From the NCBI GenBank assembly GCA_966250375.1, contig CBINHE010000036.1, positions 1-39,531 of the forward strand: a DNA stretch of 39,531 nucleotides, written 5' to 3'. The notes under the pieces were generated by a model, which had not been told where the DNA came from, did not search any database, and saw only the letters and a list, made by a program, of their open reading frames with translations. The stretch comes from CAMLDH01 sp966250375 (GTDB lineage: Bacteria; Pseudomonadota; Gammaproteobacteria; Burkholderiales; Burkholderiaceae_D). How positions within the stretch are numbered: the stretch's first letter is position 1; each line of letters begins with the position of its first letter. Both the position numbers and the translations under genes were made by a program. This document shows, in pieces, positions 8,031-16,468 of the stretch.

Positions 8031-9236
8031 ATGAAACCGATCATCATCATCGGCACCGGACTCGCTGGCTACACGGTGGCACGCGAATTCCGCAAGCTCG
8101 ACAAGATCACTCCGCTGATCATCATCACCGCCGATGATGGCGGTTTCTACTCCAAGCCGATGCTGTCCAATGCGTTTGCGCAGCGCAAGCTTGCCGAGCA
8201 ACTCGTGACGCAAAGCGCAGCGCAAATGGCGCAGCAAATCGGCGCCCATATCATGACCGGTACGCGGGTCAACGGTATCGACACTGCCGGCAGAACAGTC
8301 CGCACCAGCGCGGGTGCATTTGACTACGCCAAGCTGGTGATCGCAGTCGGCGCCCAACCGATCCAGCTGGCGATCGGTGGCAATGCGGCCGACCAGGTGC
8401 TGTCGGTAAATCACGTAGACGATTATGCAATTTTTCGCGAAAAAATTGCGTCGGTCACGCAAGCGACGGCGCGCATCACGATCCTCGGCGCCGGCCTGAT
8501 TGGCTGCGAGTTTGCTGACGACTTGGCCGGTGCGGGCCATGCGGTGACGCTGGTCGATCCGAATCCGCTGCCGCTGGCGGCGCTTGCCGCGCCTGCATTG
8601 TCACAAGGTTTGCATACGGCATTGCGCGATCGTGGAATCGATTTGCAACTCGGCACGACTGCGGCACGCATCGACCGAAGCGGCGATGCATTGCAAGTGA
8701 CGCTGGCCAACGGCCATGCATTTGCAACCGATCTGGTGCTGTCGGCAGTCGGCTTGCGCGCCGATGTGACGCTGGCGCAGGCGGCGCAGTTGAACACCGG
8801 CCGCGGCATTATTGTCGATGCCAGCGGTCAAGCCAGCGCAGCGGACGTGTACGCATTGGGCGATTGCGCGGAATACACATCGCACACGGATGGCAGCACA
8901 CGCGTGCTGCCTTACATCGCGCCGCTGATGACTGCAGCGCGCGCCATCGCGCGCACCTTGACCGGACAGATCACGACCATTGATTTGAAACCCGCGCCGG
9001 TGATCGTCAAAACGCCCAGCTACCCGCTGGCACTGGTTCCGCCGCCGCTGCAGGCAATTGCCGCTGGTTGCTGGCAAGACGAAACAGATGCGCAGCGGAC
9101 GATTTGCCGCTTTCATGATGAACAAGGCGTGATGATCGGATTTGGCGTGGCCCCGCAAGAGGCAGGTGTGCGGCAGGCGTTGCTGGCGGAGCTTGGTGCC
9201 GCATTGGAGAGCCGGCAAACGACTTTGGTCACTTGA
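8031..9236 (+). CDS. Rubredoxin-NAD(+) reductase, FAD-dependent
   Basis: A 401-residue flavoprotein of the pyridine-nucleotide disulfide-oxidoreductase fold, like RubB/AlkT, predicted to reduce rubredoxin with NAD(P)H. The N-terminal FAD-binding Rossmann motif is IIIIGTGLAGYTVAREF (residues 4-20). FYSKPMLSNAFA is the conserved flavin-facing segment of this subfamily. The second Rossmann loop for NAD(P)H is ITILGAGLIGCEFADDLAGAG, near residue 147. DVYALGDCAEY, near residue 280, is the FAD ribityl-binding GD motif. AAGGA precedes ATG 8031. It is the third gene of the rubrerythrin-rubredoxin-reductase set, and thiL follows 47 bases later, so read-through is possible. Confidence 0.93.
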   Translation: MKPIIIIGTGLAGYTVAREFRKLDKITPLIIITADDGGFYSKPMLSNAFAQRKLAEQLVTQSAAQMAQQIGAHIMTGTRVNGIDTAGRTVRTSAGAFDYAKLVIAVGAQPIQLAIGGNAADQVLSVNHVDDYAIFREKIASVTQATARITILGAGLIGCEFADDLAGAGHAVTLVDPNPLPLAALAAPALSQGLHTALRDRGIDLQLGTTAARIDRSGDALQVTLANGHAFATDLVLSAVGLRADVTLAQAAQLNTGRGIIVDASGQASAADVYALGDCAEYTSHTDGSTRVLPYIAPLMTAARAIARTLTGQITTIDLKPAPVIVKTPSYPLALVPPPLQAIAAGCWQDETDAQRTICRFHDEQGVMIGFGVAPQEAGVRQALLAELGAALESRQTTLVT

Positions 9237-9283
9237 CATCAAGTCCTCTGCGCCGCGTCTTCGGTCTTCGGTACAATCGCGGC

Positions 9284-10252
9284 ATGCTCTCCGAATTCAA
9301 TCTGATCGCACAATATTTCACCCGTTCCTTGCGGCAGGATAGTCGTGCCACACTCGGAGTGGGCGACGACTGCGCGCTACTAACGCCCGCGCCCGGCATG
9401 CAGCTGGCGATCTCGTCCGACATGCTGGTGGAGGGCCGTCACTTCTTTCCGGGCGCCGATCCGAAAAAGCTGGGACACAAATGCTTGGCCGTCAATCTGT
9501 CAGACTTGGCCGCCATGGGCGCGAGACCGCTCGTCTTTACCCTCGCCTTTTCACTACCCGAGGCGCGCGCCGAATGGCTCGCCCCGTTTTCGGAAGGGCT
9601 GTTCGCGCTGGCCGATCAGCACGTTTGCGAATTGATCGGCGGCGACACCACCAAAGGACCACTCAACATCTGCATCACGATCTTCGGCGAGATTCCGGCC
9701 GGGCAGGCGCTGCGGCGCGACGCGGCACAGCCGGGCGACGATATCTGGGTGTCCGGCACGCTGGGCGACGCGCGGCTGGCGCTTGCCGCTTATCGCAACG
9801 AAATTATGCTGGACGATGCAGCACTCGACGCCGCGTCCGAGCGCATGCACACGCCGACGCCACGTATCGCACTGGGACTGGCATTGCGCGGCATCGCACA
9901 TGCGGCCATCGATATTTCCGATGGCTTGATCGGTGACCTCGCGCATATCCTGGAGCGCTCCAATCTCGGTGCAACGCTGAACGTTGATGCACTGCCGGCC
10001 GGCACCATGTTGAGACAACAGCCACTCGACACGCGCCGCCGGTTTACGCTGGCGGGCGGAGATGATTACGAATTATGTTTCACCGCGCCGGTATCCGAAC
10101 GCGCTGCTGTTCTCGCAGCAGCGCAAGCCGCCACAATCACCGTCACCCGTGCGGGAAGCATTGACGCTGTGCCGGGCTTGCGGCTGATCGACGCCCACGG
10201 CCAGCCATTACATTTGCAAACCTCTTCTTTTGACCATTTCACTTCATCATGA
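9284..10252 (+). CDS. thiL: Thiamine-monophosphate kinase
   Basis: A 322-residue ThiL that phosphorylates thiamine monophosphate with ATP to thiamine diphosphate. The start at 9284 gives MLSEFNLIAQYFTR, matching the family opening. The frame is open to 9233 but that extension is not conserved. Recognisable blocks are GVGDDCALL, ISSDMLVEGRHFF, LAVNLSDLAAMGARP (metal and nucleotide binding), LIGGDTTKGPLNI, AAIDISDGLIGDLAHI and TLAGGDDYELCF. Its TGA overlaps the pgpA ATG in an ATGA junction, so translation is probably coupled. The pairing of thiL with pgpA is common in proteobacteria. Confidence 0.96.
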   Translation: MLSEFNLIAQYFTRSLRQDSRATLGVGDDCALLTPAPGMQLAISSDMLVEGRHFFPGADPKKLGHKCLAVNLSDLAAMGARPLVFTLAFSLPEARAEWLAPFSEGLFALADQHVCELIGGDTTKGPLNICITIFGEIPAGQALRRDAAQPGDDIWVSGTLGDARLALAAYRNEIMLDDAALDAASERMHTPTPRIALGLALRGIAHAAIDISDGLIGDLAHILERSNLGATLNVDALPAGTMLRQQPLDTRRRFTLAGGDDYELCFTAPVSERAAVLAAAQAATITVTRAGSIDAVPGLRLIDAHGQPLHLQTSSFDHFTSS

Positions 10253-10773
10253 CAACACTGGAACCGGGACAGACTGCACACGTGATGAAGCCGAATGCTC
10301 GCTTCATGCTGTCGCATCCTGCACACTGGATTGCGCAAGGCTTCGGCAGCGGCTTGTCACGCATCATGCCGGGCACGTCCGGCACTCTATTTGCTTGGTT
10401 GTCCTACATCGTGCTATCGGCGCGCTGGCCGGATATTTTCACGCCGTCGAATTGGCTGAGCGTCATTGCAGCGGGCTTTATGATTGGCATCTGGGCATGC
10501 GAAAAAACAGGACACGATCTCGGCATTGCCGATCACGGCAGCATGGTGTGGGATGAAATTATTGCGTTCTGGCTGGTGCTGGTATTCGTGATGCCGGCCG
10601 GATTGTCGACGCAGATATGGGCCTTCATCTGGTTCCGTTTTTTCGACATGGTGAAGCCGGCGCCGATCGGCTATTTCGATCGCCATTTAAAGGGCGGTTT
10701 CGGCGTAATGTGGGACGATATCGTGGCGGCGTTCTATACGCTGCTGGTGTTTGCGGTTTGGCAAGCAATTTGA
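10249..10773 (+). CDS. pgpA: Phosphatidylglycerophosphatase A
   Basis: A 174-residue inner-membrane lipid phosphatase that converts phosphatidylglycerophosphate to phosphatidylglycerol. Family motifs are GTSGTLFAWLSY, the metal-binding MVWDEIIAFW, WFRFFDMVKPAPIGYFD, and the C-terminal GGFGVMWDDIVAAF with paired aspartates. Three or four hydrophobic segments match the family. The first 15 residues (TTLEPGQTAHVMKPN) are variable. The ATG overlaps the thiL stop by four bases. Length is typical. Confidence 0.95.
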   Translation: MTTLEPGQTAHVMKPNARFMLSHPAHWIAQGFGSGLSRIMPGTSGTLFAWLSYIVLSARWPDIFTPSNWLSVIAAGFMIGIWACEKTGHDLGIADHGSMVWDEIIAFWLVLVFVMPAGLSTQIWAFIWFRFFDMVKPAPIGYFDRHLKGGFGVMWDDIVAAFYTLLVFAVWQAI

Positions 10774-10889
10774 TGTAGTTGGCGACACGGCCATATCCCG
10801 TTTGTTACCCACCCAACTCTTGTCAGCTACCTACAAGCATCGCGAATCAAATAATATTTATGCTCAAAGCAGAAAACGAAAACGGTGCC

Positions 10890-11378
10890 ATGGACGACCT
10901 CATTGAATTGGCAGCACACGCAGGCCGCGCATTACATGCCAAAGGCTTGCGGCTGGCTACAGCCGAATCCTGCACCGGCGGCGGCATCGCGGCAGCGATC
11001 ACGGAAATTGCCGGCTCTTCCCAATGGTTCGATTGCGGCTTCATCACCTATTCGGATGCATCCAAGATGAAATTGGTCGGCGCCCCTCCCGCACTGATCG
11101 TGCAGTACGGCGCGGTCAGTGAAGAAGTCGCGGCTGCAATGGCGGAGGGTGGACTGGCCAACAGCCATGCACATGTCGCATTATCGACCACCGGCATTGC
11201 CGGCCCGGGCGGCGCCGTACCGGGCAAACCGGTCGGCACTGTCTGTTTTGGCTGGGCTGGAAATGGCCGCACGACGCAAACCCAACGGTTGGTATTTGAC
11301 GGCGACCGGCAAGCGGTGCGCCGGCAAACGGTGGCGCATGCATTGAAGGGTTTACTGGATTTTTTAGAGCAGGCCTGA
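10890..11378 (+). CDS. pncC: Nicotinamide-nucleotide amidohydrolase (CinA C-terminal type)
   Basis: A 162-residue stand-alone CinA C-terminal domain (PncC), which deamidates nicotinamide mononucleotide to nicotinate mononucleotide in pyridine-nucleotide salvage. Signatures are TAESCTGGGIAAAI, FDCGFITYSDASK, YGAVSEEVAAAMAEG, STTGIAGPGGAVPGKPVGTV and FDGDRQAVRRQTV. Start 10890 (MDDLIELAAHAGRAL) fits the E. coli enzyme length. An in-frame ATG at 10860 would add ten residues, and the frame is open to 10779. The N-terminal molybdopterin-binding half of full CinA is absent, which is normal for this subfamily. It is the last gene of the thiL-pgpA-pncC run and converges on pyrF. Confidence 0.93.
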   Translation: MDDLIELAAHAGRALHAKGLRLATAESCTGGGIAAAITEIAGSSQWFDCGFITYSDASKMKLVGAPPALIVQYGAVSEEVAAAMAEGGLANSHAHVALSTTGIAGPGGAVPGKPVGTVCFGWAGNGRTTQTQRLVFDGDRQAVRRQTVAHALKGLLDFLEQA

Positions 11379-11570
11379 TGTGTTGAAAAATTTCACGCAA
11401 GAGCACTGCACGGCTTTCCGCAGAGGCATGTGACTTGACACAATGTCACCAGCGAACTGGCGTAACATTACACGGTGGCGATGCCGGTGTCATTCGCGGC
11501 CCGGTCATTCCAGATATGGCGTGAGAAATGATGGCGTGTAGAAAAAATTGATTGCCAGTGTCGCAACTGA

Positions 11571-12395
11571 TTAGCGAAACCGGTTAATCGCATCCCGCGT
11601 TTCCAACGCCACCCGCCGCGCCGCTTGTGCAAAATCCTCGTTCGCTTGGCTATCCGCCTTCGCGTACAGAATCGCGCGCGAAGAATTGATCATCATCCCT
11701 GCCCCGCTCGCCGTCTTGCCTGCCGCCACCGTTGCTTGAATATCGCCGCCTTGCGCGCCAATCCCCGGTACCAGCAGCGGCATGTTGCCAACGATCTTGC
11801 GCACTTGCGCCAACTCATCGGGGAAAGTTGCACCGACCACTAATCCGCATTGGCCATTGGTATTCCATTTCTCGGCCACTAATTGCGCGACATGCTGGTA
11901 CAAGGGTTTGCCATCGACTGTCATAAATTGCAAATCGGATCCGCCCGGATTCGATGTGCGGCACAGGATGATCGCGCCGCGGTCCTTCCATTCCAGGTAA
12001 GGCGCCACTGAATCGAAACCCATATACGGATTGACCGTTACCGCATCGGCGCCGTAGCGCTCATACGCTTCACGCGCATACTGCTCCGCCGTGGCGCCAA
12101 TGTCACCGCGCTTGGCGTCGAGCACAAGCGGAATATGGGGGTAGGTTTCGCGTAGATAGGCGCAAATGGCTTCGAGTTGATCTTCAGCCCGCAATGCGGC
12201 GAAGTACGCGATCTGCGGCTTGAACGCACATGCGGTATCGGCCGTCGCGTCAATGATCGCTTTGCAAAATGTAAAGATCGCGTCAGACCGGCCTTGCAAA
12301 TGTTGCGGGAATTTCGCAATGTCGGGATCGAGACCCACGCACAACAGGGAATTGTTTGCTGTCCATGCGGCAGATAATTTATTGATAAAGGACAT
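11571..12395 (-). CDS. pyrF: Orotidine 5'-phosphate decarboxylase
   Basis: A 274-residue PyrF of the longer (type 2) subfamily, catalysing OMP to UMP, the last step of de novo pyrimidine synthesis. The active-site motif LVLDAKRGDIGATAEQYA carries the catalytic Lys-Asp pairs. Other blocks are LCVGLDPDIAKFP, CAFKPQIAYFAA, AVTVNPYMGFDS, ILCRTSNPGGSDLQ and LLVPGIGAQGGD (phosphate loop). ATG 12395 is the family start. The frame is open for another 76 codons upstream, but that stretch lies antisense to the EamA gene and is not conserved. A TATAAT-like box lies on the minus strand at 12429-12424. The EamA gene is divergent. Confidence 0.96.
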   Translation of the reverse strand: MSFINKLSAAWTANNSLLCVGLDPDIAKFPQHLQGRSDAIFTFCKAIIDATADTACAFKPQIAYFAALRAEDQLEAICAYLRETYPHIPLVLDAKRGDIGATAEQYAREAYERYGADAVTVNPYMGFDSVAPYLEWKDRGAIILCRTSNPGGSDLQFMTVDGKPLYQHVAQLVAEKWNTNGQCGLVVGATFPDELAQVRKIVGNMPLLVPGIGAQGGDIQATVAAGKTASGAGMMINSSRAILYAKADSQANEDFAQAARRVALETRDAINRFR

Positions 12396-12452
12396 ACGAT
12401 GACCCGATATTTCAAACCTGCGCATTATAACGCGCCGTGCTATCGTTCCGGC

Positions 12453-13343
12453 ATGACCTCGCTTACCCGCAAAGAATGGATTCTCCTGGTGCTCCTCACG
12501 CTGTTTTGGGGCATCAACTGGCCAATCATGAAAATCGGCGTGCGCGAATTCCCGCCGTTGACGTTTCGCACCTTGGGCATGCTGCTCGGCTTGCCAGCCA
12601 TCTGGATCGCCGCCCGCATGCAAAAAGCCTCGCTACGCATTCCGCCGGGCCAGATCAAGACGGTGATCTGGTTGGCGATTCCCAATGTGTTGCTGTGGCA
12701 TGTATTCCTGATCTTGGGCGTAAGAATGCTGCCGTCTGGACGCGCCGCGATCCTTGGCTACACCATGCCGGTTTGGGCAGTGTTATGCGGCATGCTCTTT
12801 TTCGGGGAACGCGTGACACGCATTGCGTGGATCGGTGTCGGCTGTGCGCTGGCTGGCGCGCTACTACTGTTATCGAGCGCTTTTTACACGCTAAGCGGCC
12901 AGCCGCTGGGCAGTTTGCTGGTGCTGACTGCGGCAGCCAGCTGGGGTTATGGCACCGTTCTCATGAAACGCACACATATCGATATGCCGACCATTTCGCT
13001 TACATTCTGGATGCTTGCATTGACGATGGTGATGATGGCGATTGCATCTATAGTGTTCGAAAGCGCCGCCTGGCGCCTGCCCAATGCGGCTGAATCGGGC
13101 GCGATCCTCTATAACGCAGCCATCGTATTCGGTTTCGCGCACGTAGTATGGTTTCATTTGGCACGCACATTGCCGCCGATTGCATCGAGCTTGTCGGTGA
13201 TGATGATCCCGGTACTCGGCGTATTTTCCGGTGCATGGTTGCTGAATGAAACACCGCATTGGCAAGATTATGGCGCGATGCTGTTGATCCTGGCGGCAAT
13301 GAGTACCGTGCTGTTGAAACCGGGCGCTTCCGCCCGCAAATAA
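12453..13343 (+). CDS. EamA-family (DMT) transporter
   Basis: A 296-residue inner-membrane protein with ten hydrophobic segments and the two-repeat architecture of the drug/metabolite transporter superfamily (2x EamA, PF00892). Typical features are FWGINWPIMKIGVREFPP in TM1, LGYTMPVWAVLCGMLFFGE at the end of repeat 1, SWGYGTVLMKR at the start of repeat 2, and MMIPVLGVFSGAWLLNE at the end. The substrate is unknown; members export amino acids, metabolites or drugs. Start 12453 (MTSLTRKEW) is preferred over the open frame to 12399, which would almost touch the divergent pyrF start. Confidence 0.88.
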   Translation: MTSLTRKEWILLVLLTLFWGINWPIMKIGVREFPPLTFRTLGMLLGLPAIWIAARMQKASLRIPPGQIKTVIWLAIPNVLLWHVFLILGVRMLPSGRAAILGYTMPVWAVLCGMLFFGERVTRIAWIGVGCALAGALLLLSSAFYTLSGQPLGSLLVLTAAASWGYGTVLMKRTHIDMPTISLTFWMLALTMVMMAIASIVFESAAWRLPNAAESGAILYNAAIVFGFAHVVWFHLARTLPPIASSLSVMMIPVLGVFSGAWLLNETPHWQDYGAMLLILAAMSTVLLKPGASARK

Positions 13344-13399
13344 AGATCAAATAGATACTATTCTATTTTGCGAACCAAATTTCTTTCTTAGGGAAAACA

Positions 13400-13993
13400 A
13401 TGAAACAATGGCTGAAATGGATCGCGATCGCGGTCTTTGCATCAAGCTTGAGCGCTTGCGGCTACAACGAGTTCCAGACCAAGGATGAACAAATCAAGGC
13501 AGCATGGGGCGAAGTGGTAAACCAGTATCAACGCCGCGCCGACCTCATCCCGAATCTGGTCAATACCGTCAAAGGCTATGCTTCACACGAGAAAGACACA
13601 CTGGAAGCAGTGACCCGCGCCCGCGCCGCCGCAACCAGTTTTCAAATCACGCCGGAAGTGCTGAACAATCCGGCAGCGTTCCAAAAATTCCAGCAAGTGC
13701 AAGGCGAATTATCTTCCGCCCTATCGCGACTGATGGCGGTATCCGAGCGTTATCCCGACCTGAAAGCCAATGCCAATTTCCGCGATCTGCAATCGCAACT
13801 CGAAGGCACCGAAAACCGCATCACCGTCGCCCGCCAGCGTTACATTGTAGCGGTGCAAGACTACAACGTATTGGCGCGCAGCTTTCCGACCAATTTGACG
13901 GCGAAGATGTTCGACTACGAGGTCAAGCCGTCATTTACCGTCGAGAATGAGAAGGCGATTTCCACTGCGCCTGCCGTCAATTTCGGCAAATGA
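13400..13993 (+). CDS. lemA: LemA family lipoprotein
   Basis: A 197-residue LemA protein. The N-terminus is a lipoprotein signal (LKWIAIAVFASSLSAC, with Cys20 as the likely lipidated residue), which would anchor it to a membrane facing the periplasm. The LemA core follows: NEFQTKDEQIKAAWGEVVNQ, RRADLIPNLVNTVKGYA, TRARAAATSF, LSRLMAVSERYPDLKAN and ENRITVARQRYIVAVQDYN. It is all-helical in known structures. The function is not biochemically defined. Across many bacteria it is paired with TPM-domain proteins, as here, where a TPM gene follows 23 bases downstream. TTAGGGAAAA precedes ATG 13400. Confidence 0.95.
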   Translation: MKQWLKWIAIAVFASSLSACGYNEFQTKDEQIKAAWGEVVNQYQRRADLIPNLVNTVKGYASHEKDTLEAVTRARAAATSFQITPEVLNNPAAFQKFQQVQGELSSALSRLMAVSERYPDLKANANFRDLQSQLEGTENRITVARQRYIVAVQDYNVLARSFPTNLTAKMFDYEVKPSFTVENEKAISTAPAVNFGK

Positions 13994-14016
13994 TGTCCCA
14001 TTTTTCCATATAGAAA

Positions 14017-14811
14017 ATGATCTTCGTCCGCAGCCTATTGGGTTTTGCACTTGCGCTGTTGCTGGCAGTGGCTAACGCGCAGAACTTTGCAGCGATTCCG
14101 CCGCTCACCTCGCATGTGACTGACGTGGCGGGCATGTTGAATCCCGGCCAGCGCGCTGCATTGGACAATGTGCTGAAGGAATACGAAACCCGTACCGGCA
14201 GCCAGATTGCAATCCTGCTAATCAATAGCACCGAACCGGAAGCGATCGAGCAATACGGTATCCGCGTGGCTGACGCATGGAAACTGGGGCGCAAAGGCGT
14301 GGATGACGGCGTGATCCTGATCGTCGCCAAGGACAATCCGAGAGCGTTGCGGCGCCTGCGCATAGAAGCCGGACGCGGCGTGCAGGGCGTACTGACCGAT
14401 GCGCAGTCCAAGCGCGTTCTGCAGGACGTGATCGCGCCGCATTTCCGCCAGAATGATTTTTATGGCGGACTGGTGGCGGGAGTATCTGCGATTACCAACC
14501 TGCTGGATCAGGAGAAGTTTCCAGGTCCGGCCGGCAAGCAAGCGCAACCGGACGAGGTGACCAATCTCGAAAATTTGCTTCCCCTCTTCTTTTTTGCATT
14601 GATTGTGATTGGCGCCATCGTATCGCGCGCACGAGGCTCGCGTCGTTCTCTAAGCAGCAATGGCTGGGGCAGAACCGCGGGCATCATCCTGGGTAGCGGG
14701 ATCGGCAGTAGCATCGGCCGCGGCGGGTTTGGTCACGGCGGTTTTGGTGGCGGTGGGTTTTCAGGGGGTGGTGGCGGCTTTGATGGCGGCGGCGCATCGG
14801 GAGATTGGTAA
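14017..14811 (+). CDS. TPM-domain membrane protein (YgcG-like), Gly-rich tail
   Basis: A 264-residue protein with an N-terminal signal peptide ending near LLLAVANAQN (residue 21), then a TPM domain (PF04536, residues 30-165). The domain shows VTDVAGMLNPGQRAALDNVL, TGSQIAILLI, DDGVILIVAKDNP and LRIEAGRGVQGVLTDAQS. A transmembrane segment (LLPLFFFALIVIGAIV, near residue 190) is followed by a long Gly/Ser/Phe-rich tail (FGHGGFGGGGFSGGGGGFDG), typical of YgcG proteins. The domain should therefore be periplasmic and the tail cytoplasmic. TPM proteins have been linked to photosystem repair in plants and to envelope functions in bacteria. The role here is not known. Its stop TAA shares one base with the next gene's ATG. 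Confidence 0.92.
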   Translation: MIFVRSLLGFALALLLAVANAQNFAAIPPLTSHVTDVAGMLNPGQRAALDNVLKEYETRTGSQIAILLINSTEPEAIEQYGIRVADAWKLGRKGVDDGVILIVAKDNPRALRRLRIEAGRGVQGVLTDAQSKRVLQDVIAPHFRQNDFYGGLVAGVSAITNLLDQEKFPGPAGKQAQPDEVTNLENLLPLFFFALIVIGAIVSRARGSRRSLSSNGWGRTAGIILGSGIGSSIGRGGFGHGGFGGGGFSGGGGGFDGGGASGDW

Positions 14812-15311
14812 TGAACAAATTTTCGCGCGCGTTGCGCCATTTATTCACCACCACCGCTGCTGGCCGACGCACCTTCCCTGCCCCGACACTACATGCAATT
14901 CAGGCGACGATTGCGATCGGGGAAAAAATGCACCGCGCTGAGGTGCGCGTAGTTATCGAACCTGCGCTTCCAGTCAATGATGTTCTGGAGGGGACTTCTT
15001 CACGCGAGCGAGCGCGTGAGTTGTTCACGCACTACCGCATTTGGGACACTGAAGAAAATTGCGGCATTTTGATTTACATCAATCTGGCGGACCATCATGT
15101 CGACATCATCGCGGATCGCACCGTTGGGCGCGTGCTTAGCGCGGCCGATTGGCAAACGGTCTGCAAGACGATGACGCAAGGCTTCGCACGTGGAGAATAT
15201 CACGACAGCGTTATCGCCGGGCTCAAGCAGTTGAATGATTTGCTCGCGCCCCGTTTTCCATCCAATGGATCGTCGTCCAACGAATTGTCGAACCGTCCGC
15301 TGATACTCTGA
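14811..15311 (+). CDS. Second TPM-domain protein, soluble type
   Basis: A 166-residue protein with a single TPM domain. HYRIWDTEENCGILIYINLADHHVDIIADRTVGRVL carries the family's N-C-G-[IV]-L-[IV] core and the I-x-x-D motif (AADWQTVCKTMTQGFARGEY follows). No signal peptide or clear membrane segment is visible, in contrast to the preceding TPM gene, so it may be cytosolic. The ATG overlaps the preceding stop by one base (TAATG), so translation is likely coupled. LemA plus one anchored and one soluble TPM protein is a recurrent three-gene arrangement in betaproteobacteria. The C-terminus ends with a Ser/Asn-rich tail. Confidence 0.9.
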   Translation: MNKFSRALRHLFTTTAAGRRTFPAPTLHAIQATIAIGEKMHRAEVRVVIEPALPVNDVLEGTSSRERARELFTHYRIWDTEENCGILIYINLADHHVDIIADRTVGRVLSAADWQTVCKTMTQGFARGEYHDSVIAGLKQLNDLLAPRFPSNGSSSNELSNRPLIL

Positions 15312-15361
15312 CTAGGCGCAATTGTCTTGCCTGGCAAAACCAGGTGGACCCGAAACAAACG

Positions 15362-16468
15362 CTACTTGTTATCTGCCGCCCGCAACTTGGCAATACGCTC
15401 ATCGTCGCTCGGATGCGAGCTGAAATAATCCGGCGGCGCCTCGTGCTTGGCACTGTCCCTGGACGGTGCGTTGCGCGTGTCATTCTGCTGTTGCACGTCA
15501 TGGCCATCTTCATCTTCGCCCGCCTCGTCGACCGATGCATCGCCCTCTTTTTTAGCGACGCCCTGTTCGGTGCCCATTTTTTTAAACAGGTCGGCCATCG
15601 GTGATAACGGCAAACTGTTCGCATGCATCATGTCGATCGCGTACTGATCGGCCTCCCGCTCAAAGTCGCGTGAGTACTTTTGATCAAGAAAAAAGGTCGG
15701 TATCGCTGCTAGTGCGCTGGACACATCACCGATCCATAGGTGGAGCACTACGCCGACGCCAAGCGCCTGCAATAAATGGCGCAATGAATGCCGGCGCTGC
15801 AAATGTCCCAGCTCATGCGCAAGTACGCCCAGCACCGCCTGATCGTTCCTTGCCAGCAGCACCAATTGGTCGGTCATCACGATCACGCCGTTTGGCAGCG
15901 CGAATGCGTTGGGACCCATGCGGCTATTGCGGAATTCAAGGCGATACGTCGTTTTTTCGCCGCGCGGCTGCTTCAATTCCGAAAACAGGCGCGACAAGCG
16001 CGCCTTGTCGACCGGGTCGAGCTTCGACGGCGTCATGTAGCGCGCATCCACCATCATCATTTGTTGGTCGCCGATTTTTTTCTCAATTGATGACGGCAGA
16101 TGCTGCGCAATCCTGTCCGCTGCCCACGGGACGCCCCACTGGTAGCCCGACACTAACAGCGCGAGCAGGCTGATGAGTGCGAGTAGCGACAACGGCCAGT
16201 TCTGCTGCCAGCGCACGACCCACGGATCGCGATACCGGTTTTTTGCGAGCATCTTGTCCAGCCTCGCATCACTGACTTCGATAAAGCCGCCATCCGGAAA
16301 ATGCAGGATGCGCGGCGCATGCTGCAAGCGCTCCGAGATATTGAGTTGCGACAGACGTATCGTGCGATGCACGCCGGGGCCTCGCATCGCGACCACGCGT
16401 TTGTGAATGATCACGGTAACCGGTTGCCGGCGCGTGGTTTGACCGTCGAAGTAAGTGGCATCTATCAT
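15362..16468 (-). CDS. M48-family zinc metalloprotease, membrane-anchored
   Basis: A 368-residue protease. An N-terminal region of about 90 residues, probably cytoplasmic, precedes a transmembrane segment (LSLLALISLLALLVSG, residues 93-108). The peptidase domain carries the zinc motif HELGH (218-222). The third ligand Glu lies in FEREADQYAIDMM, and the M48 substrate-cleft phrase NAFALPNGVIVMTDQL comes before the zinc site. The C-terminus has an acidic linker (EAGEDEDGHD), then the family's SSHPSDDERIAKL. These enzymes usually degrade misfolded envelope proteins. The ATG overlaps the stop of the DUF898 gene by four bases, so the two are translationally coupled. It converges on the LemA/TPM operon. 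Confidence 0.93.
   Translation of the reverse strand: MIDATYFDGQTTRRQPVTVIIHKRVVAMRGPGVHRTIRLSQLNISERLQHAPRILHFPDGGFIEVSDARLDKMLAKNRYRDPWVVRWQQNWPLSLLALISLLALLVSGYQWGVPWAADRIAQHLPSSIEKKIGDQQMMMVDARYMTPSKLDPVDKARLSRLFSELKQPRGEKTTYRLEFRNSRMGPNAFALPNGVIVMTDQLVLLARNDQAVLGVLAHELGHLQRRHSLRHLLQALGVGVVLHLWIGDVSSALAAIPTFFLDQKYSRDFEREADQYAIDMMHANSLPLSPMADLFKKMGTEQGVAKKEGDASVDEAGEDEDGHDVQQQNDTRNAPSRDSAKHEAPPDYFSSHPSDDERIAKLRAADNK

Noticed and set aside
12396..12623. An N-terminal extension of PyrF by 76 residues
   Set aside because: The extension is low-complexity, lies antisense to the EamA gene and precedes the conserved PyrF start.
15330..15344. CCTGG/CCAGG stem between the second TPM gene and the M48 gene as a terminator
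   Set aside because: The stem has only five pairs and no T-run on either strand.
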